From NCBI GenBank assembly GCA_013823485.1, contig PNMF01000009.1:1-44512 (forward strand): DNA of 44,512 nt, in the 5' to 3' direction. Position 1 is the stretch's first letter, and every line of letters starts with the position of its first letter. Origin of the DNA: Comamonadaceae bacterium (GTDB lineage: Bacteria > Pseudomonadota > Gammaproteobacteria > Burkholderiales > Burkholderiaceae_C). Below the pieces are notes generated by a model. The model made no database searches, was not told the DNA's origin, and worked only from the letters and a program-made list of their open reading frames with translations. Of this stretch, positions 1 to 6,749 are shown piece by piece. The position numbers and the translations under genes were made by a program.

Positions 1-182
1 TGGCCGAGTACGTGCTGGCCATGAAACACGGCCTGGGCCTGAACAAGATCCTGGGCACCATCCACACCTACCCCACCCTGTCCGAAGCCAACAAGTACGC
101 CGCCGGCGAATGGAAGCGGGCCCATGCACCGCAGCGGTTGCTGGCCTGGGTGGAACGTTTTCATGCCTGGGAGCGCTCATGA
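1..182 (+). CDS. FAD-dependent pyridine nucleotide-disulfide oxidoreductase (mercuric-reductase-like), C-terminal fragment
   Basis: Only the last 59 codons are inside the window, read in the frame that starts at base 3 and stops with TGA at 180-182; the start lies off the left edge. The visible peptide (AEYVLAMKHGLGLNKILGTIHTYPTLSEANKYAAG...) matches the end of the dimerisation domain of the lipoamide dehydrogenase/mercuric reductase superfamily, where a Thr-Ile-His-x-Tyr-Pro-Thr segment closes the domain. No C-terminal vicinal Cys pair is present, so it is not a true MerA. From memory, Burkholderiales and cyanobacterial proteins with this tail often carry an N-terminal TVP38/DedA-like membrane domain, which cannot be checked here. 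Its stop overlaps the start of the DUF547 gene, so both belong to one operon. Confidence 0.75.
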   Translation, partial: AEYVLAMKHGLGLNKILGTIHTYPTLSEANKYAAGEWKRAHAPQRLLAWVERFHAWERS

Positions 183-1006
183 AGATCGATCGACGTCGCT
201 GGTTGTTGTGGTGCGGTGCCGCCGCGCTGGTGCCGCCGGTGTCCGCACAGACCTTCGACCACAGCCATGCCGCGTGGACCCGCCTGCTCAAGCGGCATGT
301 GGTGCTGCAGCGCAGCGCGCGCAGTTCGCAGGTGCGCTACGCCGGTTTCCTGGCGCAGCGCAGCGAGCTGCAGGACTACCTGCGCCAGCTCTCGGCGGTG
401 TCGCGTGCGCAGTTCGACGCCTTCACCCAGCCGCAGCAGATGGCGTTCCTGATCAATGCCTATAACGCCTTCACCGTCGAGCTGATCCTGACCCGCTACC
501 CGCGCCTCGAATCCATCAAGGACCTGGGCAACCTGCTGTCCAGCCCCTGGAAGCCGCGCTGGATCAACCTGCTGGGCGACATGGTGTCGCTGGACGGCAT
601 CGAGCACGGGATGCTTCGCAAGCGCGGCGTCTACGACGACCCGCGCATCCACTTTGCGGTGAACTGCGCCTCCATCGGCTGCCCCATGCTGCGCGAGGAA
701 GCCTTCGTGCCGGAACGCCTGGCCGCGCAGCTCGACGAGCAGATGGAGCGCTTCATGGGCGACCGCGAGCGCAACCGCTGGAACCCCCGGACCGAACGGC
801 TGGAGCTCTCCCGCATCTTCGACTGGTACGGCGAGGACTTCCGGCTCGGTCACCAGGGCATCGCCTCGCTGAACGCACTGGCCGGCCGGTATGCGCACCT
901 GCTGGCCGACCGCGAAGCCGACCAGAACCGCATCCGCTCGACCCCGGTGCCCATCGGCTACCTCGACTACGACTGGCGCCTGAACGATGCGAAGGGGGGC
1001 GCGTGA
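179..1006 (+). CDS. DUF547 domain-containing secreted protein
   Basis: A 275-residue protein. The ATG at 179 is chosen over the longer ORF start at 110 because it overlaps the upstream stop as ATGA and opens directly with a signal sequence (MKIDRRRWLLWCGAAALVPPVSAQ), possibly Tat type because of the Arg run. The mature part shows the DUF547 signatures FLINAYNAFTVELIL (about residue 90) and DPRIHFAVNCASIGCP (about residue 160), whose Cys/His residues are conserved in the family. Function of DUF547 is unknown. It is commonly found beside mercuric-reductase-like flavoproteins of the type upstream. Its stop overlaps the GTG of the next gene, so it is probably made in step with the oxidoreductases. 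An envelope or periplasmic location is inferred from the signal peptide. Confidence 0.85.
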   Translation: MKIDRRRWLLWCGAAALVPPVSAQTFDHSHAAWTRLLKRHVVLQRSARSSQVRYAGFLAQRSELQDYLRQLSAVSRAQFDAFTQPQQMAFLINAYNAFTVELILTRYPRLESIKDLGNLLSSPWKPRWINLLGDMVSLDGIEHGMLRKRGVYDDPRIHFAVNCASIGCPMLREEAFVPERLAAQLDEQMERFMGDRERNRWNPRTERLELSRIFDWYGEDFRLGHQGIASLNALAGRYAHLLADREADQNRIRSTPVPIGYLDYDWRLNDAKGGA

Positions 1007-2172
1007 GCGCCAGCCCGCCGGTGCACCGTCTGGTGCTGGCCGGTGCCGGCCATGCCCATGCCCAGGTCCTGAAGGCCTGGCCGGACCGGGCGCCGCCCGG
1101 CGTCGAGCTGGTGGTGGTGTCGCCCCATGCCATGGCGCCGTATTCGGGCATGGTGCCGGGCTGGCTGGCCGGCACCTACGGTTTCCAGGACATCGTCATC
1201 GACTTCCCGGCCCTGTGTGCACGGGCTGGCGCGCGCTGGGTGCCCGCCGCCATCGACCGCCTCGACCCGGACCGGCAGTGCCTGGAGCTGGACTCCGGCG
1301 AGACCCTGCACTACGACTTCCTGTCGCTCAACACCGGCTCCACCCTGGTGCCGCCGGCCTGCGACCCGTCGGTGACCGTGCTGTCGATGCGGCCCCTGTC
1401 GCAGCTCAAGACCGGATACGACCAGCTGCTGGAGCGCTGGCAGGCCAATGCCGGAACCGATGCCGAACTTCAGCCTTTCCGGGTGCTGGCGGTCGGCGGC
1501 GGGGCGGCCGGCGTCGAGTCGGTGCTCGCGGTGGTGAACCGCCTGCGCACCTTGCGGCCGGACCGGCCGGTGCAGGCCGAACTGCAGACCCGTGGCCCGA
1601 CCGTGCTGCCCGGCTACCCCTCGGGCGCCCGGCGCCTGGCCTTGCGCGCCCTGCAGCAGGCGGACATTGCGGTGCGCACCGGCACCCGCTGGACCACCGG
1701 CTCCGCCCCCGCCTGCGACCTGCTGCTCTGGGCCGCCGGTGCGCAGGCCCATGCCTGGCAGCGCACGCCGCAGCGCCGGGGCCGGCTGGCCGTCAGTCCG
1801 GAAGGTTTTGTGCAGATCGACGGCTGCCTGCGCTCGGTCTCGCACCCCCGCGTGTTCGCGGTCGGCGACTGCGCGCACTGGCAGCAGCCGCTGCCCAAGG
1901 CCGGCGTGTATGCCGTCCGCATGGGGCCGGTGCTGCTGGACAACCTGCTCGCCTCGCTCCAGGGCACGGCCCTGCGGGCTTATGCGCCACAGACCCGCTT
2001 CCTGTCGCTGCTGGCCACCGCCGATGGCCGGGCCATTGCCACGCGCGGGCGCTTCAGCCTGTCGGGTCGCTGGGCCTGGCGCTGGAAAGACCGCATCGAC
2101 CGCGCCTTCGTCAACCGCTTTGCTGCCCCGCCCGCCCTTCAACCCGTTGCCCATCAAGGAGAAACCCCATGA
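1003..2172 (+). CDS. FAD/NAD(P)-dependent oxidoreductase of the SelD-N-terminal-like (TIGR03169-type) family
   Basis: 389 residues, GTG start overlapping the previous stop (GTGA). The N-terminal Rossmann motif is unusual, LVLAGAGHAHAQVL, and is characteristic of the NDH-2-like family that in some bacteria and cyanobacteria is fused to the N terminus of selenophosphate synthetase SelD. A second nucleotide-binding motif, LAVGGGAAGVES, lies near residue 165, and the C-terminal FAD motif VFAVGDCAHW near residue 285. There is no SelD domain here and no selenium gene in the window. No transmembrane helix is evident. The physiological electron acceptor is unknown. Its place directly before a phosphonate-type transporter, with a stop/start overlap, suggests a redox step on the imported compound or in the same pathway; this is inference. 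Confidence 0.85.
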   Translation: MSASPPVHRLVLAGAGHAHAQVLKAWPDRAPPGVELVVVSPHAMAPYSGMVPGWLAGTYGFQDIVIDFPALCARAGARWVPAAIDRLDPDRQCLELDSGETLHYDFLSLNTGSTLVPPACDPSVTVLSMRPLSQLKTGYDQLLERWQANAGTDAELQPFRVLAVGGGAAGVESVLAVVNRLRTLRPDRPVQAELQTRGPTVLPGYPSGARRLALRALQQADIAVRTGTRWTTGSAPACDLLLWAAGAQAHAWQRTPQRRGRLAVSPEGFVQIDGCLRSVSHPRVFAVGDCAHWQQPLPKAGVYAVRMGPVLLDNLLASLQGTALRAYAPQTRFLSLLATADGRAIATRGRFSLSGRWAWRWKDRIDRAFVNRFAAPPALQPVAHQGETP

Positions 2173-3077
2173 CGCATTCACGCCGCCGCATGACCCTGGC
2201 CGCCGTCGCCAGCGTGGCCACCCTGGCCCTGCCGCTGTGGTCGCCCGCCGCCCTGGCCCAGGGCGCACCGCTGAAGCTGGGCGTGGGCATGTTCCAGCCC
2301 GACCGCGAAAAGAACGACGCCACCTACCGCCCGCTGGCCCAGCACCTGGCCGCGCGCCTGGGCCGCCCGGTGGAGCTGCGCACCGTCGACAGCTGGGAAG
2401 GGCTGGCCAAGAGCCTGGCCAACGGCGAGACCGACATCGGCCTCATGGGGCCGTGGGGCTATGTGCTGGCCAACCACTTCTCCGACGCCCAGGTGGTCTC
2501 CACCATCCTGTACCAGGGCAAGCCCGAGTACTTCGCCATGATCGTGACCCACCCGGACTCCGGCCTCAACAGCGTGCAGGACCTCACCGGACCCAAGGGC
2601 AAGGGCCGCACCTTCGCCTTCGGCGACAAGGGCTCCACCTCGGGTTACCTGATCCCGCTGCACTTCTTCATGCAGCAGGGCATCGACCCGGAAAAGCATT
2701 TTTCGCGCGTGCTCTACACCAAGCACCAGGCCATCCAGACCCAGGTGACCGCAGGCCAGCTCGACGCCGGGGCCGACTACAACCGCAACCGTACCGCCAT
2801 GATCGACGCCGGCCTGATCCGGGCCGAGCGCAGCAAGATCATCTGGCAGTCCGACCCGCTGCCCAACGATGCGGTGGCGGTGAGCGCGGCCCTGTTCAAG
2901 GACAAGGCCTTCGTCAAGCGCCTGCAGGACGCCCTGCTGGAAGTCGGCCCGCTGCTCAAGACGCAGCCCCAGCTGCTGCCGGCCAACTACACCGGCTTCG
3001 TCAACACCGAGAACGGCTTCTACAAGCCGATCCGGGACGCTGGTCTGGCCACCGGCAAGCTCACGCCCCGGCAGTGA
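2169..3077 (+). CDS. phnD: Phosphate/phosphite/phosphonate-type ABC transporter substrate-binding protein
   Basis: 302 residues starting at the ATG that overlaps the upstream stop. A preceding AAGGAGAAA stretch is a good ribosome binding site. The N terminus is a signal peptide with a double-Arg region (MTHSRRRMTLAAVASVATLALPLW...LAQG). The fold signatures are those of PhnD: LKLGVGMFQPDREKNDATYRPLAQHL at the start of the mature protein, ETDIGLMGPWGYVLA, and DKGSTSGYLIPLHFF, whose Ser-Thr-Ser-Gly loop binds the phosphoryl oxygens in this family. Followed by permease and ATPase genes, so this is a complete importer. The family covers phosphonates, phosphite, hypophosphite and phosphate esters; no phosphonate lyase or phosphite dehydrogenase gene is visible here, so the actual substrate is open. 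Confidence 0.88.
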   Translation: MTHSRRRMTLAAVASVATLALPLWSPAALAQGAPLKLGVGMFQPDREKNDATYRPLAQHLAARLGRPVELRTVDSWEGLAKSLANGETDIGLMGPWGYVLANHFSDAQVVSTILYQGKPEYFAMIVTHPDSGLNSVQDLTGPKGKGRTFAFGDKGSTSGYLIPLHFFMQQGIDPEKHFSRVLYTKHQAIQTQVTAGQLDAGADYNRNRTAMIDAGLIRAERSKIIWQSDPLPNDAVAVSAALFKDKAFVKRLQDALLEVGPLLKTQPQLLPANYTGFVNTENGFYKPIRDAGLATGKLTPRQ

Positions 3078-3976
3078 GCGCCGCCGCCGCTCCGGAACCG
3101 ACCACCCCGGACCGCCGCCTGCTGCGGGGGCGGTCCGGGTTTTTTGCGCTGGTGCTGGTCTATGCCGGGCTGGTGCTGGCCTGTGGCCTGACGCTGGTGG
3201 CCTCGGGCGAACTCTCGTGGGGTCGGGAGCCCTGGAGCAACCTGCTGAAGACCCTGTCGGAATTCGGCCAGCCCAGTTTCCTGGACCTGTGGTTCGGCCC
3301 CGAGCGGCTGGAGTACCGCAGCGACGACGGCACGCTGCTGCGGGTCGAGAACCGCCAGCAGGTCGAGGCCGACTTCCTGGCCGGTCTGGCGCGCGCCACC
3401 TGGACCACGTTCCAGATCGCCACGCTGGGCTCCCTGCTGGCGGCGGTGCTGGCGCTGCCGCTGGGCCTGCTGGCGGCCCGCAACCTGCACGCGCCCCGGC
3501 CGCTGGCCTGGGCCGCATCGGCGGTGCTCGATGTCTCCCGCGCCATCCACACGCTGGTCTTCGGTCTGGTGCTGGTGGGCATCGTGGGGCTGGGGCCGAC
3601 CGCAGGCATCCTGGCCATCGCGCTGCATTCCATGGGCACCTACGGCAAGCTCTATGCCGAGAGCATCGAGACCCTGGACATGGGCGCCGTCGATGCGGTG
3701 CGCGCCACCGGCGCCTCGCCCTCGCAGGTGTTCTTCAGCGCGGTCTGGCCCTCGGTGCTGCCGCAGTTCGTGAGCAACCACCTGTATGTCTGGGAGTTCA
3801 ACATCCGCGACTCCACCATCCTCGGGCTGATCGGCGCCGGCGGCCTGGGGCTGCTGATTTCGGAAGCGGTCAGCCTGTTCCAGTGGGGGCGGCTGGCCAC
3901 CATCCTGCTGGTGGTCATTGCGCTGGTCGTGCTGTTCGACACCGTGTCGCGCCGCATCCGCCAGGCCCTGCTCTGA
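3074..3976 (+). CDS. phnE: Phosphonate-type ABC transporter permease
   Basis: 300 residues from a GTG that overlaps the phnD stop (GTGA); the much longer ORF in the track is an artefact of an open upstream frame. One membrane segment near residues 25-45 is followed by a periplasmic stretch, then at least four hydrophobic segments. The binding-protein-dependent permease core contains the coupling-helix region ESIETLDMGAVDAVRATGAS (about residue 197), close to the PhnE consensus, and NIRDSTILGLIGAGGLGLLI (about 240). It pairs with the following ATPase to form the inner-membrane channel. Length and motif order are normal for PhnE. The stop TGA shares its last base with the ATG of the ATPase gene. 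Confidence 0.88.
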   Translation: MSAAAAPEPTTPDRRLLRGRSGFFALVLVYAGLVLACGLTLVASGELSWGREPWSNLLKTLSEFGQPSFLDLWFGPERLEYRSDDGTLLRVENRQQVEADFLAGLARATWTTFQIATLGSLLAAVLALPLGLLAARNLHAPRPLAWAASAVLDVSRAIHTLVFGLVLVGIVGLGPTAGILAIALHSMGTYGKLYAESIETLDMGAVDAVRATGASPSQVFFSAVWPSVLPQFVSNHLYVWEFNIRDSTILGLIGAGGLGLLISEAVSLFQWGRLATILLVVIALVVLFDTVSRRIRQALL

Positions 3977-4803
3977 TGGACGCCCGCTTGCAACCCGTCA
4001 TCCGCATCCGCGACTTGCGCGTCGAGGTCGGCGGGCGCCTGCTGCTGGAGCTGCCCGCGCTGTCGGTGCAGGCCGGCGAGCGGGTGGCGCTGGTGGGCCC
4101 GAACGGGGCCGGCAAGAGCACCCTGCTCAAGGTGCTGGGCGGGTTCATGCAGGTGACCCGGGGCGAGGTGACCGTGCTCGACCGTGGTCTGGCCGGCGGC
4201 GCAGCGGCCCCGACCCGGCAGCAGTTGCGCCGGTTGCGGGCCGACATCGGACAGGTCATGCAGGGCCTGCACCTGGTGCCCCGGCTCAGTGCGCTGGACA
4301 ACGCGGTGCTGGGTGCGCTGGCGCGTCCCGGGGCCATGCCGCTCTGGCGTTCCTGGCTGCGCTGGTACCCGCCGCCGCTGCGCGAGGAAGCCGCCGCCGC
4401 CCTGGCCGAGCTGGGCCTGGCGCACCGCCGGCACGCCCGCGCCGACCAGCTCTCCGGCGGTGAACGCCAGAAGGTCAGCCTGGCCCGGCTGCGGCTGCAA
4501 CAGCCCCGACTGATCCTGGCCGACGAACCCACCTCGGCGCTCGACCCCTCGGCCACCCGGCAGGTCTGCCAGGCCCTGCTCTCGGTGGCCCGCCAGGCCA
4601 CGCTGGTCACGGTGGTCCACGACCCGGCGCTGCTGCCGGTGCTGGCCGACCGCGTCATCGGCCTGCAGGGCGGGCGGGTGGTGTTCGATGTGGAACACCG
4701 CCACCTCACGCCCGATCTCATGCACCGGCTGTATGCCGGCGAAGCCGACCGCTCTGCCGCCCCGACCCCCACCGAACCGCCGTCGAAAGCCCTGTACCCA
4801 TGA
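3976..4803 (+). CDS. phnC: Phosphonate-type ABC transporter ATP-binding protein
   Basis: 275 residues, start shared with the phnE stop (TGATG). Walker A is GPNGAGKST (about residue 42), Q-loop IGQVMQGLHLVPRLSALDN, signature LSGGERQKVSLAR, Walker B LILADEPTSALD, and the switch His is in TVVHDPALL. The mid-part LHLVPRLSALDNAVLGALARPGAMPLWRSWLRWYP resembles PhnC, in which a conserved hydrophobic/aromatic insert follows the Q-loop. The C-terminal tail is a poorly conserved Pro/Ala-rich extension (AAPTPTEPPSKALYP). It energises import by the PhnD/PhnE pair. The stop overlaps the ATG of the phosphatase-like gene by four bases. Confidence 0.9.
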   Translation: MDARLQPVIRIRDLRVEVGGRLLLELPALSVQAGERVALVGPNGAGKSTLLKVLGGFMQVTRGEVTVLDRGLAGGAAAPTRQQLRRLRADIGQVMQGLHLVPRLSALDNAVLGALARPGAMPLWRSWLRWYPPPLREEAAAALAELGLAHRRHARADQLSGGERQKVSLARLRLQQPRLILADEPTSALDPSATRQVCQALLSVARQATLVTVVHDPALLPVLADRVIGLQGGRVVFDVEHRHLTPDLMHRLYAGEADRSAAPTPTEPPSKALYP

Positions 4804-5795
4804 CCGCCCAAACCGCCCAAACCGCCCACACCGCCCACACCGCCCCCGGGCGCACCTGCCCGATCGCCTATCACTACGGCCCGGCCGTGTTCCGGCACCC
4901 GGTGCCGCCGCAGCTCGACGGGCTGGAGGTGCTGTATGTCGTCGGCGGGCTCTACGGCAACGAGCTGGCCCTGCGCGAGGTGCTGCGCCTGTTCGATGCC
5001 GAAGCGGGCCGCAAGCAGCTGGTCTTCAACGGCGACTTCCACTGGTTCGACGCCGACCCGGCCACCTTCGACCGGGTGCAGTCCGAGGTGCTGCGCCATG
5101 TGGCCCTGCGCGGCAACGTGGAAACCGAGCTGGCGCGTGACGACCCGGTCTCCAACACCGGCTGCGGCTGCGCCTACCCCGACTGGGTGGACGACGGCGT
5201 GGTCGACCGCTCCAACCTGATCCTGCAGCGCCTCTGGACGGTGGCCACCCCGGCGCACCGGCGCCAGCTTGAAGCGCTGCCCATGTGGTCGAGCGCGTCG
5301 GTGGGCCCGCTGCGCATCGGCATCGTGCATGGCGACGCGCAGTCGCTGGCCGGCTGGGGTTTTGCCCAGGAACGGCTGGCCGAACCGGCCCACCGTGACA
5401 CGGTGCGCGGCTGGTTCGAGCAGGCCGGGGTGGACGCCTTTGCCTGCAGCCACACCTGCCTGCCGGTGTACCAGCAGATCGGCCCGCACGCCGGTGGGCA
5501 CGGTCGCTGGGTGCTGAACAACGGCGCCGCCGGCATGCCCAATTTCCAGGGCGACACCGCCGGGCTGCTGACCCGGGTCGCCCTGACCCCGCCGCCTGCC
5601 GGTCGCAGCCGGGCCGGCACCGTGGTGGGGCCGGTCCACATCGACGCCATCGCCATCGAGCTGCCCGACGCCGATGTGCAGCAGCGCTTCCTGTCGGTCT
5701 GGCCGGCCGGCAGCGACGCCCATGTGTCGTATTTTTCGCGCATCGCCGAGGGCCCTCGGTACCACCCCCATCAAGTCGTACGACAGGAGACATGA
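4800..5795 (+). CDS. Metallophosphoesterase-like protein in the phosphonate-transporter operon
   Basis: 331 residues, ATG overlapping the phnC stop. After a Thr/Ala/His/Gln repeat at the N terminus, the segments LYVVGGLYGNELALREV, VFNGDFHWFD, ALRGNVETELA, GIVHGDAQSLAGWGFA and SHTCLPVYQ...NNGAAGMPNF follow the order of a calcineurin-type metallophosphatase: GDxHG-like, GD, GNxE, H and GHT-like blocks. The first metal block is degenerate (GGLYGN rather than GDIHG), so catalytic competence is uncertain. No signal peptide is visible, so it probably acts in the cytoplasm, after uptake. Position between an importer for phosphorus compounds and a nucleoside phosphorylase suggests that it removes phosphate from an imported ester; this is inference. 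Confidence 0.72.
   Translation: MTAQTAQTAHTAHTAPGRTCPIAYHYGPAVFRHPVPPQLDGLEVLYVVGGLYGNELALREVLRLFDAEAGRKQLVFNGDFHWFDADPATFDRVQSEVLRHVALRGNVETELARDDPVSNTGCGCAYPDWVDDGVVDRSNLILQRLWTVATPAHRRQLEALPMWSSASVGPLRIGIVHGDAQSLAGWGFAQERLAEPAHRDTVRGWFEQAGVDAFACSHTCLPVYQQIGPHAGGHGRWVLNNGAAGMPNFQGDTAGLLTRVALTPPPAGRSRAGTVVGPVHIDAIAIELPDADVQQRFLSVWPAGSDAHVSYFSRIAEGPRYHPHQVVRQET
4803..4847 (+). repeat. Five 9-bp tandem units at the start of the phosphatase-like gene
   Basis: The sequence directly after the start codon is built of 9-base units, two of accgcccaa, two of accgcccac and a last variant accgccccc. They encode Thr-Ala-Gln twice, Thr-Ala-His twice and Thr-Ala-Pro. As the unit is a multiple of three, gain or loss of copies would keep the reading frame and only change the length of a low-complexity N terminus. 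Confidence 0.9.
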
Positions 5796-6643
5796 ACATG
5801 CTGGCCATCGTGGGAGGCACCGGCCTCTATGAACTGCCCGGACTCGAGATCGAACGCCGGCTGCAGCCGACGACGCCCTTCGGTGAGCCCTCGGGCGAGG
5901 TCCTCCAGGGACGGCTGGGCAACAACCCGGTGCTGTTCCTGGCCCGCCACGGTTCGGGCCACCGCCTGCTGCCGCACGAGGTGAACTACCGGGCCAACAT
6001 CTTTGCGCTCAAGCAGGCCGGCGCCACCCAGCTGCTGGGTTTTTCGGCGGTCGGCAGCCTGGCGCTGGAGGTCCGGCCCGGCGATCTGGCCATGCCCGAG
6101 CAGTACTTCGACTGGACCCGGGGCAACCGGCAGCGCACCTTCTTCGGCGGTGGCGTGGCCGCGCATGTGTCCACCGCCCGGCCGGTGAGTGCCGCACTGG
6201 TCGATGCGGTCGGCCAGGCGGCCGGGCGGGCCGGGCTGTCGGTGCACCGTGGCCTCACCTATGCCTGTGTGGAGGGCCCGCGCCTGGGCACCCGGGCCGA
6301 GAGCCATTTCCTGCGCCAGGCCGGCTGCCATCTGGTCGGCATGACCAACGTGCCCGAGGTGTTCCTGGCGCGCGAGGCACAGATGGCCTACGCCACCGTG
6401 GGTCTGGTCACCGACTACGACTGCTGGCTCGACGACCCGGCGCAGCATGTCAGCGTGTCGGGCATTTTCGAGCTCTACGGCCAGACGCTGGGCAAGGCCA
6501 CGCAGCTGCTGCATGCGCTGCTGGCCGAAGCGCTGCCCCAGCCCGAAGCCGATGCGCGCACGGCGCTCTCGACCGCCATGCTCACCCCCGACGCCGCGCT
6601 CACCGAAGAGCAGCGGCAGTGGCTGAGCGTGCTGCGCCGCTGA
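5792..6643 (+). CDS. mtnP: S-methyl-5'-thioadenosine / S-methyl-5'-thioinosine phosphorylase
   Basis: 283 residues. The ATG at 5792 overlaps the previous stop; a second ATG two codons later is also possible, and GACAGGAGACATG provides the ribosome binding site. The protein opens with the family motif MLAIVGGTGLYELPGLE, then FGEPSGEV, ARHGSGHRLLPHEVNYRANIFALKQAG (phosphate and sugar binding), a central CVEGPRLGTRAE and GMTNVPEVFLAREA, and TDYDCW. Phosphorolysis of methylthioadenosine or methylthioinosine yields methylthioribose-1-phosphate and adenine or hypoxanthine. The two Asp residues of TDYDCW favour an adenine-type pocket as in MTAP, but the sequence also resembles the MTI phosphorylase annotated in pseudomonads, so base preference is open. 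Last gene of the coupled run; 106 bases separate it from the next gene. Confidence 0.88.
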   Translation: MNMLAIVGGTGLYELPGLEIERRLQPTTPFGEPSGEVLQGRLGNNPVLFLARHGSGHRLLPHEVNYRANIFALKQAGATQLLGFSAVGSLALEVRPGDLAMPEQYFDWTRGNRQRTFFGGGVAAHVSTARPVSAALVDAVGQAAGRAGLSVHRGLTYACVEGPRLGTRAESHFLRQAGCHLVGMTNVPEVFLAREAQMAYATVGLVTDYDCWLDDPAQHVSVSGIFELYGQTLGKATQLLHALLAEALPQPEADARTALSTAMLTPDAALTEEQRQWLSVLRR

Positions 6644-6749
6644 AGGCCGATCGGGGAGCCGGCCCGGATGGCCCGCTTCCCGCGTCGGGCCCGGCGCAGC
6701 CGATAACATCTGCGCCGTGGCTCCACGTTCAGCCCACCAAGGACAGCCC

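Noticed and set aside
1-182. Possible mercury resistance gene (merA)
   Set aside because: The visible C terminus lacks the terminal Cys pair of MerA and no mer genes are adjacent.
1003-2172. Selenium metabolism gene (SelD fusion)
   Set aside because: Only the oxidoreductase domain is present; no SelD domain and no selenium genes are nearby.
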